64,000 nt of DNA from Sphagnum compactum. Taxonomy: Eukaryota > Bryophyta > Sphagnopsida > Sphagnales. How positions within the stretch are numbered: position 1 is the first letter of the stretch; each line of letters opens with the position of its first letter. The stretch covers positions 10,912,001 to 10,976,000 of the forward strand of contig OZ234500.1 in the NCBI GenBank assembly GCA_965153455.1. Reading direction: 5' to 3'. Below the pieces are notes generated by a model. The model did not search any database. It was not told where the DNA came from and was given only the letters and a program-made list of their open reading frames with translations. This document shows, piece after piece, positions 21,752-32,406 of this stretch. The position numbers were made by a program, and so were the translations under genes.

Positions 21752-23409
21752 CAGCTTCATCAATATTCATAATTCAGTGAGGTACTTTGCAGTCTGATAT
21801 TGAAATCTTGCCACATGATCCATGTGCTTGTCTTGTGGGTTCTTTGGTTTCTTTGCAGGAAGTTGAAGCCTTCTGGAAGTCTTGGAGTCCACAGATCTGG
21901 AAGCTTTTGGGTGAATGGCAAAAGCGAAAATGGAGAGAGTTATCTATCTACCTATCTATCCATCACAAGCTTTCCATATATTCCTGAATATTTGTATTGC
22001 TGCAACAACCTCTCTCTCTCTCTCTCTTTTCTCTCATCAAAATCATCACCATGGACTGAGACATAATTGCAAGCTCTGAGATGCAGATCAACCCTGAATC
22101 TATTGTTGGCAATCTCCTTCTGAACTCAGCAATTTTCTGTGCAATTATCTGCGTTTGTAGTTTTGGTACATCTGCAGATAGATGCAAAAAAATCACCCAA
22201 TTTTTATCATCAAATGTTTGCCAAGCAACAACCTGGGAGCTATGAGGGTCCTAAGATTTTCAGCAGCTTAAATGACAAAAACCCAGAAACCTAAAAACCT
22301 AACCTGTATCCTTCCATGTTTTCTTCCTCCTCCCAACAGGTTCTTGAATCCTTAAAACCCTAAGAAAACTATTGAGCTGTTAGTTTGCAAGAGCTATGGG
22401 GGCCATAAAATGTTTTTTTCAGGTACCTATGTAGCGTTTGCAAACACCCAAAAACCCCACCGGGATAGGTATATTCTTCCATTTTGCTTTCTCCCAACAG
22501 GTTCTCAATTCTTGAACCCTTAAACCCTGAAATCCATTTTTTATCGCAAATTGTACAGAAATAGCGCCCAATGGTAATCCCTCAGATAGTCGACATTCAT
22601 GCTACGTGGTTTTGATTCAGTGATACATCGCATCTTCTTTCTGAACCGGAATATTGAGAGCTTCCGTGTGTGAAGTTTAAAGCTCCCAGTGTCTTGAACT
22701 CTATGGCTAGTATTCTTTGCAAACTGTGGCAGCTTCTTGCGCTGTTGCAGTCTCGCCTGCTCATCTCTGTAGATACGCCTTCTGTTCTGCATATTTGCTA
22801 GTATATTCTACAAAACGAAGCGTGCACCTGCTTGTTTATGACCGTAATTCACTCGTGTGGATACAAACTAGAGCATAGATGGCTTGCCTCGCTCTGTGTT
22901 CTTCCGATCTTATGTCTAGAGGCGGTACTATTCTCTTAGTAGTAGCTCTTCTGTGGCATCACTGCTTCACAAAAATAGAGGTCCCTGGAGTGCCCATCCT
23001 TTGCAAATTTAGCAGTGCAAGCACAATTTACGTGTAGCGTTCGAAGGCTTTGCGCCCTTGATCCTCAGGTGCAAGTTCCCTATCTTGGCAAGCAGAAAGA
23101 TCTGCGATCATATTCTTGCTTGTTTGTATTTGTTTTCAATTTTCTATGAACGAGACAGGGAAGAGCTTGAAACTTTCATTGAGCCTCTTGCCTGAAGGAC
23201 TTGATCTGCTGCCCCCCTTCTTTTCCGCAGAGTGCTCTGCTTCTTTCCGAGCGTCTTTGTCGCAATTGTGAGGTCACGTCAAACGAAAAGGAGTCTGTAT
23301 ACAGTGCGCATAGGAGGAAGCATACATCCAGAGCAAGTAAGAAAGCACAAGAACGTGTAGGAGATATCGCAGGATATCTCTCTCCGGGATTTGGTAGGCA
23401 GGGACGAGG
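21752..23409. other. Intergenic region before the P450 reductase relic
   Basis: No coding region is recognised. It contains a (CT)n block at about 22010-22030 and a diverged tandem duplication at 22236-22534. The last 300 bases are GC-richer and probably include the promoter and leader of the former reductase gene; 'GCAGGGACGAGG' precedes the ATG at 23410. Confidence 0.45.
22236..22534 (+). repeat. Diverged tandem duplication with telomere-like words
   Basis: Two copies, about 22236-22369 and 22391-22534, share 'GAGCTATGRGGG', 'ACCCARAAACC', 'TTCTTCCATTTT'-like sequence, 'CTCCCAACAGGTTCT' and an end with 'CCCTTAAACCCT'/'CCTTAAAACCCTAA'. The shared 'CCCAACAG' looks like a splice acceptor, so a duplicated exon border is possible, but no protein family is recognisable. 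Confidence 0.6.
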
Positions 23410-26400
23410 ATGACGGCAACTACAGGACTACCGACATTAGCTAATCTGACCGTCATTCCGCCGGTCTATTTTCTTTTGGGGGCGTCAGTGGCTGTCCTGT
23501 TCCTCTGTCTCAGTTTACTGCTGTGGAGACAATCTTCGTCCAAAGGCTCTAAAAAAGCCTCAGATCGCTCGAGACCTAAACCAGTGACAGAAGAGACTCC
23601 TGAGGACGACGAACCTGAAGATGAAACAAGAAAAAAGGTTACCATCTTTTTGGCACTCAAACAGGAACTGCAGAAGGATTTGCCAAGGTCAGTTGTTCTT
23701 GTACTGAATTGTTTGATAATCTTGATCTATACATCTCATGAGAGCTCTCTACATGCCTGGATAGAACTAGTTTGCCATTGGAACTTTCCTGTCATATTGC
23801 AGTGGAGAAGGCAGATCATAATGCCACCATGCACAAGGAATTGTACATGTGTTTCTCTTCTGTAAATACTTCAGAAAATCAGCATGCTACCAGAGACAAC
23901 TTTGATTTCAGCATGATTTCAAGACACTCTTGCTCTCTCTGAGAGCTGAGGAATATGAAATGAATTTGGATTCTCGCTGCATTCAATGATGCAATTTTTG
24001 TAGTGTCTGTTTTCAACATTGTAGGGTTTAAAGATGCCATAGAAACATGAATGTTGAGACAGTGTGTTTGCAGTGACAATGTGTTTGGAGGGGGGTTGTG
24101 TTTGTCATTTGGCCTAATCTTCTTTGCATCTTACTGACAGGCTCTTGCTGAAGAAGGGAAGGCTAGATATGACAACAAAGTGGTATTCAAGGTGGTGAAT
24201 CTGGTATGTTGAGCTTTTACTGCTGAGCTATCTCAGGGTTGTCAGACACCCAAATAGTGGAGAACTGATGCACAATGTCAGCTGTTCTAACTTATTTTCA
24301 CTTTGCACATCGTCAGATACCTGGCGAGAGACTGATTGCAGAGCATGCATCTATCTTTGTGCTAGCCCTTAGGTTCAGGAGAGGTGCACATTGTCTTCAA
24401 CAGAAACTCTGGTAACATGGTTGCACAATTTTTCTGTGAAGTAGCCAGAAAAACCCCACAAATTACAAGTTCAGATGGCAGGGTTGATCTACTGACCCAC
24501 ATAATCGCTGGGTTGACTATTGATGGGACTTATGTGTAAATTGTGGGATTGAAATCATAGGTTTGCAAAGTGGTGATGAGTCAAAATCACTAGGAAATTG
24601 TCCTAATGCCCGATGAGATAGTTTGAACTATCAAATGTTCTAAACGGATCGGCACCTGGCAATGCGTTGTGCAATGCAGCATGCCAATCTGATGACAGAA
24701 TTTTGAGGGATGTGTTCATTATGTAGATATGCTTAAGGCTCCTAAATTTGTCCGTTGGATTGTATTGTTCCATTTGTATTCTTGGGGGAATCTGGATAAA
24801 AAAGGTTGTATAATCAAAGTCCAGGATTTATACAATGGATTTCACTAACCCAGTTATTGGTAGGAATAACATAAAGAAAGTCTGTCCTTTCACTACCACA
24901 CCCCTCAAGCTAGCTCTGTTGGTAGAGTAGAGGACTGAAAATCTTTTTTGGTGTTGGTGTTTCAGGATGAATATGGTGCAGATGATCAGCAGTATGAAAA
25001 TAAGATGAAGAAGGAGAAGATTGCCTTCTTCACCATTGCCATGTAAGAAACTGACATGCTTTAATGATTGACATGTGCAATTTCACCCACTTTTGCTATT
25101 TTACCTGTGGCCTCTGAGAATCTGTTGGACACTCAGGTATGGCAAACCTGTTGGTGTCTGGAGAACTAATAAGGACAGAAATTGCTATGTTTCCTTACAT
25201 AATGCTTGTTCAGCTATGGAGATGGTGAACCCACCGACAATGCGGCTCGCTTCCACAACCGGCTCATGGCAGGAATTACAGTTGGGATCCTCTCATCCCT
25301 TTCTTGTTATAGCCTAACTGATTAGAACATGTTCAATTTATTAGTTAAGAAGAATTGATAGAGAACAATAAGTGTGTGGTTGGTGTTAATTTTTCTGAGT
25401 GTCATTATCAGATCTATTGACATTTCTTTTGCAAACATTTTCCTTTTGTTCTTTTCCACAGGAGAGACCGGACTTTTTGACTGGGTTGACATATGCAGTT
25501 TTTGGCCTTGGCAACAAACAGCATGAGCACTTCAACAAGGTATGAGACACTGTGATCTTTGTTCTGACAGATTTTGCATACAGTGGCTATGGATATCTGT
25601 ATTGGTCACATGTCTTTCTTATAAGGGCAATAACTGTGTCTATCTGATAGTTTCCCCTTTTTCTATGTGCAGGCAGGAAAACAGGTTGATGAAGCTCTTG
25701 AAAAGCAAGGTTGGGATGATTTTGTGTGACTGTTAGTGCTGACATGTTGCCCTGGTTGATCAATAGTGTATGTGTTGTTTTGCTTTATAGCATTATCAGA
25801 AAATAAACTCATACTTGTGTTCAATAGATTAAAGTCTTTGGTTGAAATTTGTTATATCTTCAGGTGCCAAGAGGTTGGTTCCTTGTGGATGGGAGATGAT
25901 GATCAAATCATTGATGATAATTTTACAGCATGGTACAATTCTTTTCTTGCCAGCTCTGCAGCTTCATTCTGTTTTTACATTGTAAGTGCATGAGAAAGGA
26001 TAGACAACTTGATTTGCTGTGATTTTTAACTTTGTCCCCTATGCAACACCGATAAATGCAACTGGGCTGTCTTCTTGACCTTAATGGTCATGTGCACATA
26101 TTTACAACTGGAAGTAGGGCCATATGAGTTACTAAGAAGAATGTGTACATTTAATACTCTTAAATTCTGATGGATACACAAATTGTTCATCCCACCATGG
26201 TGAGAATACTCCTTTGGATTCTCTGATTTCACATCTGATTCCAGTTGACTTGTCTGCAAAAATGCATCTTGAAATTTTTGCAGGAAGGAAAAGTTGTTTC
26301 CAGCACTTGATGGTCTCATGCACAATGAAGAAGATGGAACTGCTGCTGCTGTATCCTATAAGATGGCGGTTCCTGAATACTGTGTAGTTATATGGGAGAG

Positions 26401-28109
26401 TGGCACTAAGGTCTGGGACAAGCCATCAGCTGCAGAAAGAAATGGTCAAGCTATCTATGATCTTAATCATCCTTGCAGGTAGTGGCTGGGACTATTTGCT
26501 CTGTTTTTCCTAGGTGGTTTAACTGACATTTCAGCCTTCTAGCTTTAATTTGGAAAAATTCAAGACTGTCTTTGGCCGGCATGGCTGTTACCAAAGCAGG
26601 GTTAATGTTGCAGTTTGGAGGGAGCTTCACACCCCTCAGTTGGACCGCTCAAGCACACACTGTGAGTTTGATATTGCAAACACAGGTCTAAAGTGAGTAA
26701 ATGCCAACAACCATCTTCTGGCTTTGTATTGCATAGCATCTATCAACTTTTCAGAGTTCTTGGCTATAAACTTCTAACACAAGGGAGGATGAGTGGGTAG
26801 AGTAAGCCCAAAGTAAGGATAACTTTATTAGCTGTAACTGTAACTGAATGTGTTGATGTGGCAGGTATGAAACTGGGGACCACGTTGGAGTGTACATAAA
26901 TAATTCTCAAGAGGATGTGGAAGAAGCAGCCAAGCTCCTGAGTGTGCCCCTTGATACAATATTCTCTCTTCATGCAGACACCAAGGATGGTGATGTCTTG
27001 GGAGCTGGTTGTGGATCACTTCCTCCTCCTTTCCCTGGTCCATTGACTCTCAACAGTGCACTCAGCAAATATGCGGATCTGCTGAATTCTCCTCGCAAAG
27101 TGAGCATGGATTGTAACCTGCAAACATTGTGCTCTGGTACATCTATGAGTTGTGAACATTTGGACATTATATTATACACGCCAGAATGGCTGACCTGCAG
27201 GGAGGTTCTACCAATTCAAGAATGGGTGACATCCATCTACAATGGATACTGAGCTTGAAGTCTGAAAGTTTTGTGGTTCATAGCTGGTTCAAATAAATGA
27301 GCTCTTAATCCTGCTTAGATTGGGCTCAGGATTGTGAAGTTAATCTATGGACTCAAGCAAATATCTTTGTCAAATTCAATGAAATCAATTATCTCAAGAT
27401 TACGGGAGATGGCTCACTGCAAATAGCTAAAAGCTTTCGAACTGCTAAATTTCAAGGATTTATGTTCTGATACACACTCCGGTTCAGTTGATGTTTACTA
27501 ATGTTTAAGGAATCATTTTGCAGAATGCGCTCCCTGCAGGGGAGGTTGGATATGCTGAATGCAGTCAGGCACCAGTACTCGTGCGGCAGTCAAATTTCAG
27601 GCTTCCTTCAAACCCAGTGACTCCCATTGTGATGATTGGACCTGGAACAGGCTTAGCTCCATCCAGAGGGTTTCTACAGGTCTGGTTTCTCTCAGCTCTT
27701 GCCATTATTGCATTTATGTTCTCAATTTTCTCAGGTCTTGTGGGTTTCCAACATCAAAAGAGTTGTGCTCATAGCTAGTGCTTATAGGAGAGGGCTGCTC
27801 TGCAAGAAGCTGGGGAGACACTTGGACCAGCTATTTTCTTCTTTGGCTGCCGCTGACAGTATCAGGTAAATGTTGTTACTACTGGTTTTTCAATCGAAAT
27901 CCAACAGCTAGGTAACTTGCATCTGCACTCATGTTCTCATCCACTGTGATTTCTGTGCATGACAGGATTTTATTTATGAGGAGGAGCTTAAGGATTTTGT
28001 CAATAAAGGGGTTGTTGAGTTGGATGTGGCTTTCTCTAGGGAAGGTCCCCAAAAGGTGTATGTTCAACATAAGATGCTTGATCATTGGTTTCTAATCATT
28101 GGTTTATAA
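23410..28109 (+). pseudogene. NADPH-cytochrome P450 reductase pseudogene
   Basis: The parent enzyme is an ER-anchored FMN/FAD protein passing electrons from NADPH to P450s. Exons read: 23410-23687 (N-terminal anchor, residues about 17-40, acidic linker, FMN loop), 24141-24203, 24966-25042, 25214-25280 ('YGDGEPTDNAARF'), 25462-25539 ('YAVFGLGNKQHEHFNK'), 25673-25709, 25864-25932 ('GDDDQIIDDNFTAW'), 26284-26478, 26600-26692, 26865-27099 ('[10 protein letters not shown]'), 27524-27679 ('[14 protein letters not shown]'), 27788-27865 ('AIFFFGCR') and 27966-about 28085 ('DFIYEEEL', 'FSREGP', 'YVQHKM'). All donors and acceptors are GT/AG with phases that agree. Lesions: one T missing near 23647-23651, shifting the 'GTQTGTAEGFAK' loop out of frame; one base missing near 25884-25892; no exons for the FAD 'RYYS' region between 27100 and 27523; Phe to Ser in 'GLAPFRGFLQ'; in-frame TGA at 27854; C-terminal NADPH/FAD end absent. 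Little other divergence, so the loss looks recent. Confidence 0.9.
24911..24943 (+). repeat. Plastid trnF-GAA-like remnant inside a pseudogene intron
   Basis: From 'TAGCTCTGTTGG' through 'ACTGAAAATC' this 33-base stretch matches the D-arm and anticodon-arm part of plastid tRNA-Phe(GAA), as I remember it, with two differences. The acceptor and T-arm halves are absent or unrecognisable, so it is not a functional tRNA gene. It lies in the intron between the 24141-24203 and 24966-25042 exons of the reductase relic. It may be a small plastid-to-nucleus transfer or a tRNA-derived SINE head. Confidence 0.55.
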
Positions 28110-30042
28110 TTGCAATATTTGTTTTGTGTAAGAATTTCATTTTGGAAAAGGTGGAATTATTGATGCAACTTCAAATTTTGTTTTTATTTCTTTTACTGAT
28201 AAGAGTGTTGATCTTGTTCATGAAAGCAAATTGTTGTTGATTTTGATGGTGTTCCTATTCAAGAAAGAGTTAGTGGTCCACATGTTCATGCTTCTAAGAA
28301 GGTTGGTATGGTTGTTTTTATAGTTCAAAAGACTTCCATGGTACATGTTCCACAAATGAATTTTTAAAAAAATTTAGTGATAGTTTTTTAATCATTTGTT
28401 GGACAAAGAACTTTCTAAGAATAAGGGCATATTAAATGGGTGAAAACATAATTAGGGGGATTATTTAGACAATCTATTTTTTTAGATTGTAATTAAATTT
28501 AAAATTTAAAATCATATTCCGCATTAACATTGATTTTTTAAAAAATTATTTGGATAAACTTTATGGGGAATTGTATTGAAAATCGTGAATGAAAAAATTA
28601 GACCCATAATGGACTTTTGAAATGATCACATTGCATACATCATGCATATAATGTAAAAAATGTGAACTCAATGTCATAATAGTGTCAAAATAAGAACTAA
28701 AAGTTTGCCCACCATAGAATGGTAAATTTAAGAATAAAAAGCATTGAAATTTTTCCCATAAGTTTTTTTCTTAAACTTTTGATATTTAATTTGCCATGAT
28801 TTTTGTCATTTTTATCATTTATAGTCAATTTCACATCAAAATCTGAAAGTTTTCGCATGAATGTTTTGACCAATGACAAATATTTTAAAGATGGCCTATC
28901 AAAATTCTTGACCAAAAGCATAAAGGATGATTATAAAATTTACAAATTGATAATTGTCCTAATTGAAGGAATTTTAACTAGTGTAAGATGCGGACTTTTT
29001 AAAATATGAAAAGAAAGCTACCTAACCATGCTTTTTACTTAGATGTCATATTTCATTCACATTCACCAACTGAAATTGTGAATCTCAATACAACTTTTGG
29101 TCATGTCTTCCATCATTTACAAAACTATCCCATAACCACCGACTATGTTGTTGATCCGAAAAATGTTCTTGCTTTTGGCACCACCAGATCCAAGATATGT
29201 TTTTGTTTTGGTGTTAGCAAATGTTGTTGAGAAGTCAAATTGATTTTTGTTCGTCGTCATAGTTTAGATTGTGTATGGATTATAGATTCTTTAGCTTTTT
29301 TTTGCCATGTTATTTGTGCTAGACATTTTAGTTGAACTTTTTTTGACTTAGTTGTTTTAAGGGAGATGCATTTCCTCAATTGAGGTTGGTGGTAGAAAAT
29401 AATCTTCATTATTCATAAAACATATGGTTTTGTACTTCTTTTGGCATTAAAAAACTGCACTATCAGGTTCTTTCTAATCAAAGCCACAAGATACAATACC
29501 GAAATAAATTATAGAACATCTAAGCAAGAAATCACAACTCACCAAAATAAAATCCAAAATCTTCATAAATCAAGAAGATGTCACAAACTAAACTTTGATT
29601 GAAAACAAAAATACAATGTGTGTATGTGAGAACGAATCCAAAATAAATTCATAAGTAAGTTCAATTAAAAAAATAATCGCCAATAACATTCTAAGCTCAG
29701 GCAGGCTACCTGTAACAACACTACAAACAAATTTCTCAGGTTTTTGTGTCTATGTAGCCTTGTGAGATTAGATGAAACTTTTAGGGTTTGGTGGTCATCG
29801 ATTGGAAGGCATTAAACATGAATGGCCCATGTGCTATTCACTTCTGAAAAACTTTTCTAAAAATTACCCATCACATTGAAAGACTGACAACAATTTCAAG
29901 CAAATTTGTTGCAATGTTCCTGTAAGCCTTTGGACAAGCTGCTTGTAAAGCAAGCAAGCTCAAGAAGGCTGAAATCTCATCCTTTGTCAAAGACCTGTTG
30001 CTCCTCTTCATCATGGCATGGTGAGAGAAAACGTAAATAAAA
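28110..30042. other. AT-rich intergenic region after the P450 reductase relic
   Basis: The reductase homology stops abruptly at about 28085 in the near-repeat 'GATCATTGGTTTCTAATCATTGG', which may mark a deletion or insertion junction. A short plus-strand frame near 28225-28350 ('VVDFDGVPIQERVSGPHVH') looks protein-like, but I cannot assign it. The rest to 30042 shows only short AT-rich open frames. Confidence 0.45.
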
Positions 30043-30228
30043 CCCACCACTTACTGTACTTATGGCAAAAAAAGAAAACAAACTCAAACCTTTCGTTACT
30101 GTAATTATGACAGCAAGACAAAAACGAGCCCACCCCAACCACCTACTATACTTATGGCAGCAAGAAAAAAACAAACTCAAACCTTTTATTATTATAATTA
30201 AGGCAGCAAAACAAAAACGACCCCACCC
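30043..30228 (+). repeat. Two tandem copies of a ~93-base unit
   Basis: Copy 1 begins about 30043 and copy 2 about 30133. Both contain 'ACTTATGGCA', 'ACAAACTCAAACCTTT', 'TAATTA' and 'CAAAACAAAAACGA…CCCACCCC'-type ends. No coding capacity. Confidence 0.75.
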
Positions 30229-30314
30229 CTTGTACTTATAACAACATAAAAAAACGAATAGTTATTGAATTCCTTTTATTGTCCATATAATTAATGACTG
30301 TCACAATAATTCAA

Positions 30315-30492
30315 GGGCTGTGAAAGGAAGGCAACAAGAAAAGAAAATTTATTGTGAAGGTGCTTGTGGTCACAGGGCTGTGAAAGGAAGGCAGCAACAA
30401 AACAAATTTATTGTGAAAGTGCTTGTGGCCGCAGGGCTGTGAAAGGAAGGCAGCAAGAAAACAAATTTATTGTGAAGGTGCTTGTGGCCACG
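30315..30492 (+). repeat. Three tandem copies of a 59-60-base unit
   Basis: Copies start at 30315, 30375 and 30434, each beginning 'GGGCTGTGAAAGGAAGGCA' and containing 'TTTATTGTGAAGGTGCTTGTGG'-like sequence. The copies differ at only a few sites, so the array is young. No coding role is apparent, although an open frame crosses it. Confidence 0.9.
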
Positions 30493-30639
30493 TGGCGCTC
30501 TGAAATTTCAAATTGCGTTTTGAGCCCTCAGGACTACCTCCACTAACAACCCCTGCCTGCCAGACTGGCCAACCTAATAACGTCTTGCCGGCCATCGAAC
30601 CTAGTAGCCTGCCATTGTTCTATAACACGCACAGACAAA

Positions 30640-30855
30640 ATGGCTCCTACTACCGGATGTTGCTATAGTTCTCACGAAGAAGATGGATGTTGCTTCTCCC
30701 CCCACTGCTGCTGCCACCAGCTACTGCTCCTTCCGACTGCTGCTGGCGTTCTCAAGAGGAGGAGCAAGAAGAGCGTGGACGGGGATGGAGTTCTAAGGAG
30801 GAAAAAGAAAAGAAAGAAGAAAAAAAAGAAGGAGGAGGTCTTTGATGACGCGTGA
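30640..30855 (+). CDS. Possible small Cys- and Lys-rich ORF, unassigned
   Basis: A 71-codon ATG frame in GC-richer sequence starts M-A-P-T-T-G-C-C-Y, has a Cys/His-rich first half ('CCFSPHCCCHQ'), and ends in a Lys/Arg run before 'EEVFDDA'. I recognise no family, and the basic tail comes from an A-rich simple sequence. It sits immediately before the dispersed repeat at 30866-31130, so it may be part of that repeat rather than a gene. Confidence 0.2.
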   Translation: MAPTTGCCYSSHEEDGCCFSPHCCCHQLLLLPTAAGVLKRRSKKSVDGDGVLRRKKKRKKKKKKEEVFDDA

Positions 30856-30865
30856 TTGTAGGTGG

Positions 30866-31130
30866 GGTAGGTAGGTGTCTAATTTTGTCAAATTAAGGGG
30901 GCCAGAGTGAGATAGCCAGGCGCTAAGCACCGGAAAAGGTGTGCAAAAAGACAAGCGACTCCAGCGCCGGATAGAGCTCGTTAGTGAGTATTTAGCGCCT
31001 CGCAGTGAGATACGGGGCAAAAGTTTGGTCGTCTGGTCTTGGTTCATCCCAAAATGGCCTGAACGGCCTCATCTACCAACTGGTAACCCGCCTCGCGTGA
31101 ACTGGTGGGTGCTGGGTCACAGCAGCCCTA
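30866..31130 (+). repeat. Dispersed repeat related to 9640-9800, CpG-rich copy
   Basis: Shares 'GTAGGTAGGTGTCTA', 'GGTTCATCCCAAAATG', 'CTCATCTACCAACT' and 'ACTGGTGGGTGCT…GCAGCCC' with 9640-9800, with extra sequence between the blocks. CpG sites are retained here and mostly lost in the other copy, so this copy is younger or less methylated. Confidence 0.55.
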
Positions 31131-31644
31131 ATTTAGAGCTACAGCATTGTTGATTTAACGTCCTCGGCGCTTTCCCCCATGTTACCGACACGTTTGTCCC
31201 AAAACCTCACGCCCTTCCCGAAATACCGACGACCTCGACCTCAGAGCCGGTTTGTTAACTCGGTCTCCGTGTTGCCTTCAATTTCAGTGGGGCATGCGTA
31301 AGTCTCATGCATCCCAAAAGCTGGGCCAGCTGCCAAAACTTCTCAATTCCCCATCGGTGCGAAACCTACGGTTCAAAGTCAAAATCTCTTGCATGTGTTC
31401 CCTAGTTCCTGAGTCAATCTCTTTCTGTTCTCCTCGGCTGCAGCAGTGAAAGCTTTTCATTAACAGAAACCAAAATGCAGAGCTCTGAGCGGATAAACGA
31501 ATATTGTTCCATTTGTTTTGTGTGTGGGCTTTACCGGCTAGTATCTGGGTTTTGGGGGTTTTGAGTTTTCTGTGCTGCACATTTTTTGCGGTTGGCTGCA
31601 GAACAAATGTAGATACCTGCTATGACCAGAGTGAAGCAGACCGA
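31131..31644. other. GC-richer unassigned stretch
   Basis: Less AT-rich than its surroundings, with CpG sites, but I see no recognisable coding region. It could be the promoter or first exon of the former SERAC1-like copy whose fragment follows at about 31645-31735. Confidence 0.3.
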
Positions 31645-31735
31645 GCAGGGATCTGACTATTAACTTCTTCCATGGATTACAAATGCTAGACCATATTGAC
31701 CCTTGGGAGATCATGTGGATATACAGTCCAACTTC
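31645..31735 (+). pseudogene. SERAC1-like gene fragment
   Basis: The frame reading 'NFFHGLQMLDHIDPWEIMW' (about 31663-31719) closely matches 'IFFHGLQLLDGMESWKTTW' in the intact gene at 38596-40277, and the DNA shares 'CTGACTAT' and 'CTTCTTCCATGGATT.CAA'. A TGA soon follows, and the downstream catalytic exons are not found nearby. This is a small relic of a duplicate that kept only part of the exon with the first core strand. Confidence 0.6.
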
Positions 31736-32406
31736 CGCCTGTTGAGTTACTCTTTTGCACGCCTTCTCCAAATGGAAAATGGAGCAACAGTGTCCAGAAA
31801 CACATAGAGAGAATTTTACAACTTCGCTGAGTCTCTCCTACAAGGCAGGAATTGAAACAAGAAATTGTTGGTTGTGACAACTGGTTGACTTGACGCAAGG
31901 TTTTTTATACTTTGTTGCCAACTTAGCTTCGCGCCTTTTTTGGCTACAACATATGATGGGGTTGCCGACGACTTAGCTTCTTATTATCAGTCGGCTGTTC
32001 TTGGAGCAATGTTAAATTAGTGGCTTGGATGAAGTTCGTAAGACAAGTTCAACTCCTAGGTGATATTCCCCAGTTTAGTGTTTTCAAATCCTTTTTCACT
32101 GAAATTCAGATACAGCCTACAGGCCTCTATCCACGTTTTTAAAAAGTAATGACGTTACTTAATTGTTAACAGAAAACTAAATGTTCAGCTATATAGTGCT
32201 TCTAAACAATGTCAAGAAAGAGCCGTTACTTTTTTAGGTGACAAGAACTATCAAGATTACACAAGGAAACTCAAGAAATCAGACGCCCACAAATTTTCAG
32301 CTCATAATTTATAAGTGCAATAATTATTCTGAAGGTCATTCCATTAAGGATCCGGCACAATGTTTAGTTTAAACATTGTTAGATATATCTAATTCTTGGG
32401 TTTCTA
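31736..32406. other. Intergenic region, includes the 3' end of the ANK-PGG gene
   Basis: No coding region is recognised. The minus-strand ANK-PGG gene ends at 32407, so its 3' untranslated region should lie in roughly 32100-32406. Confidence 0.4.

Noticed and set aside
30315-30546. ORF through the 60-base tandem repeats
   Set aside because: One spacing is 60 and the other 59 bases, so the repeats do not keep one frame, and no family is recognisable.
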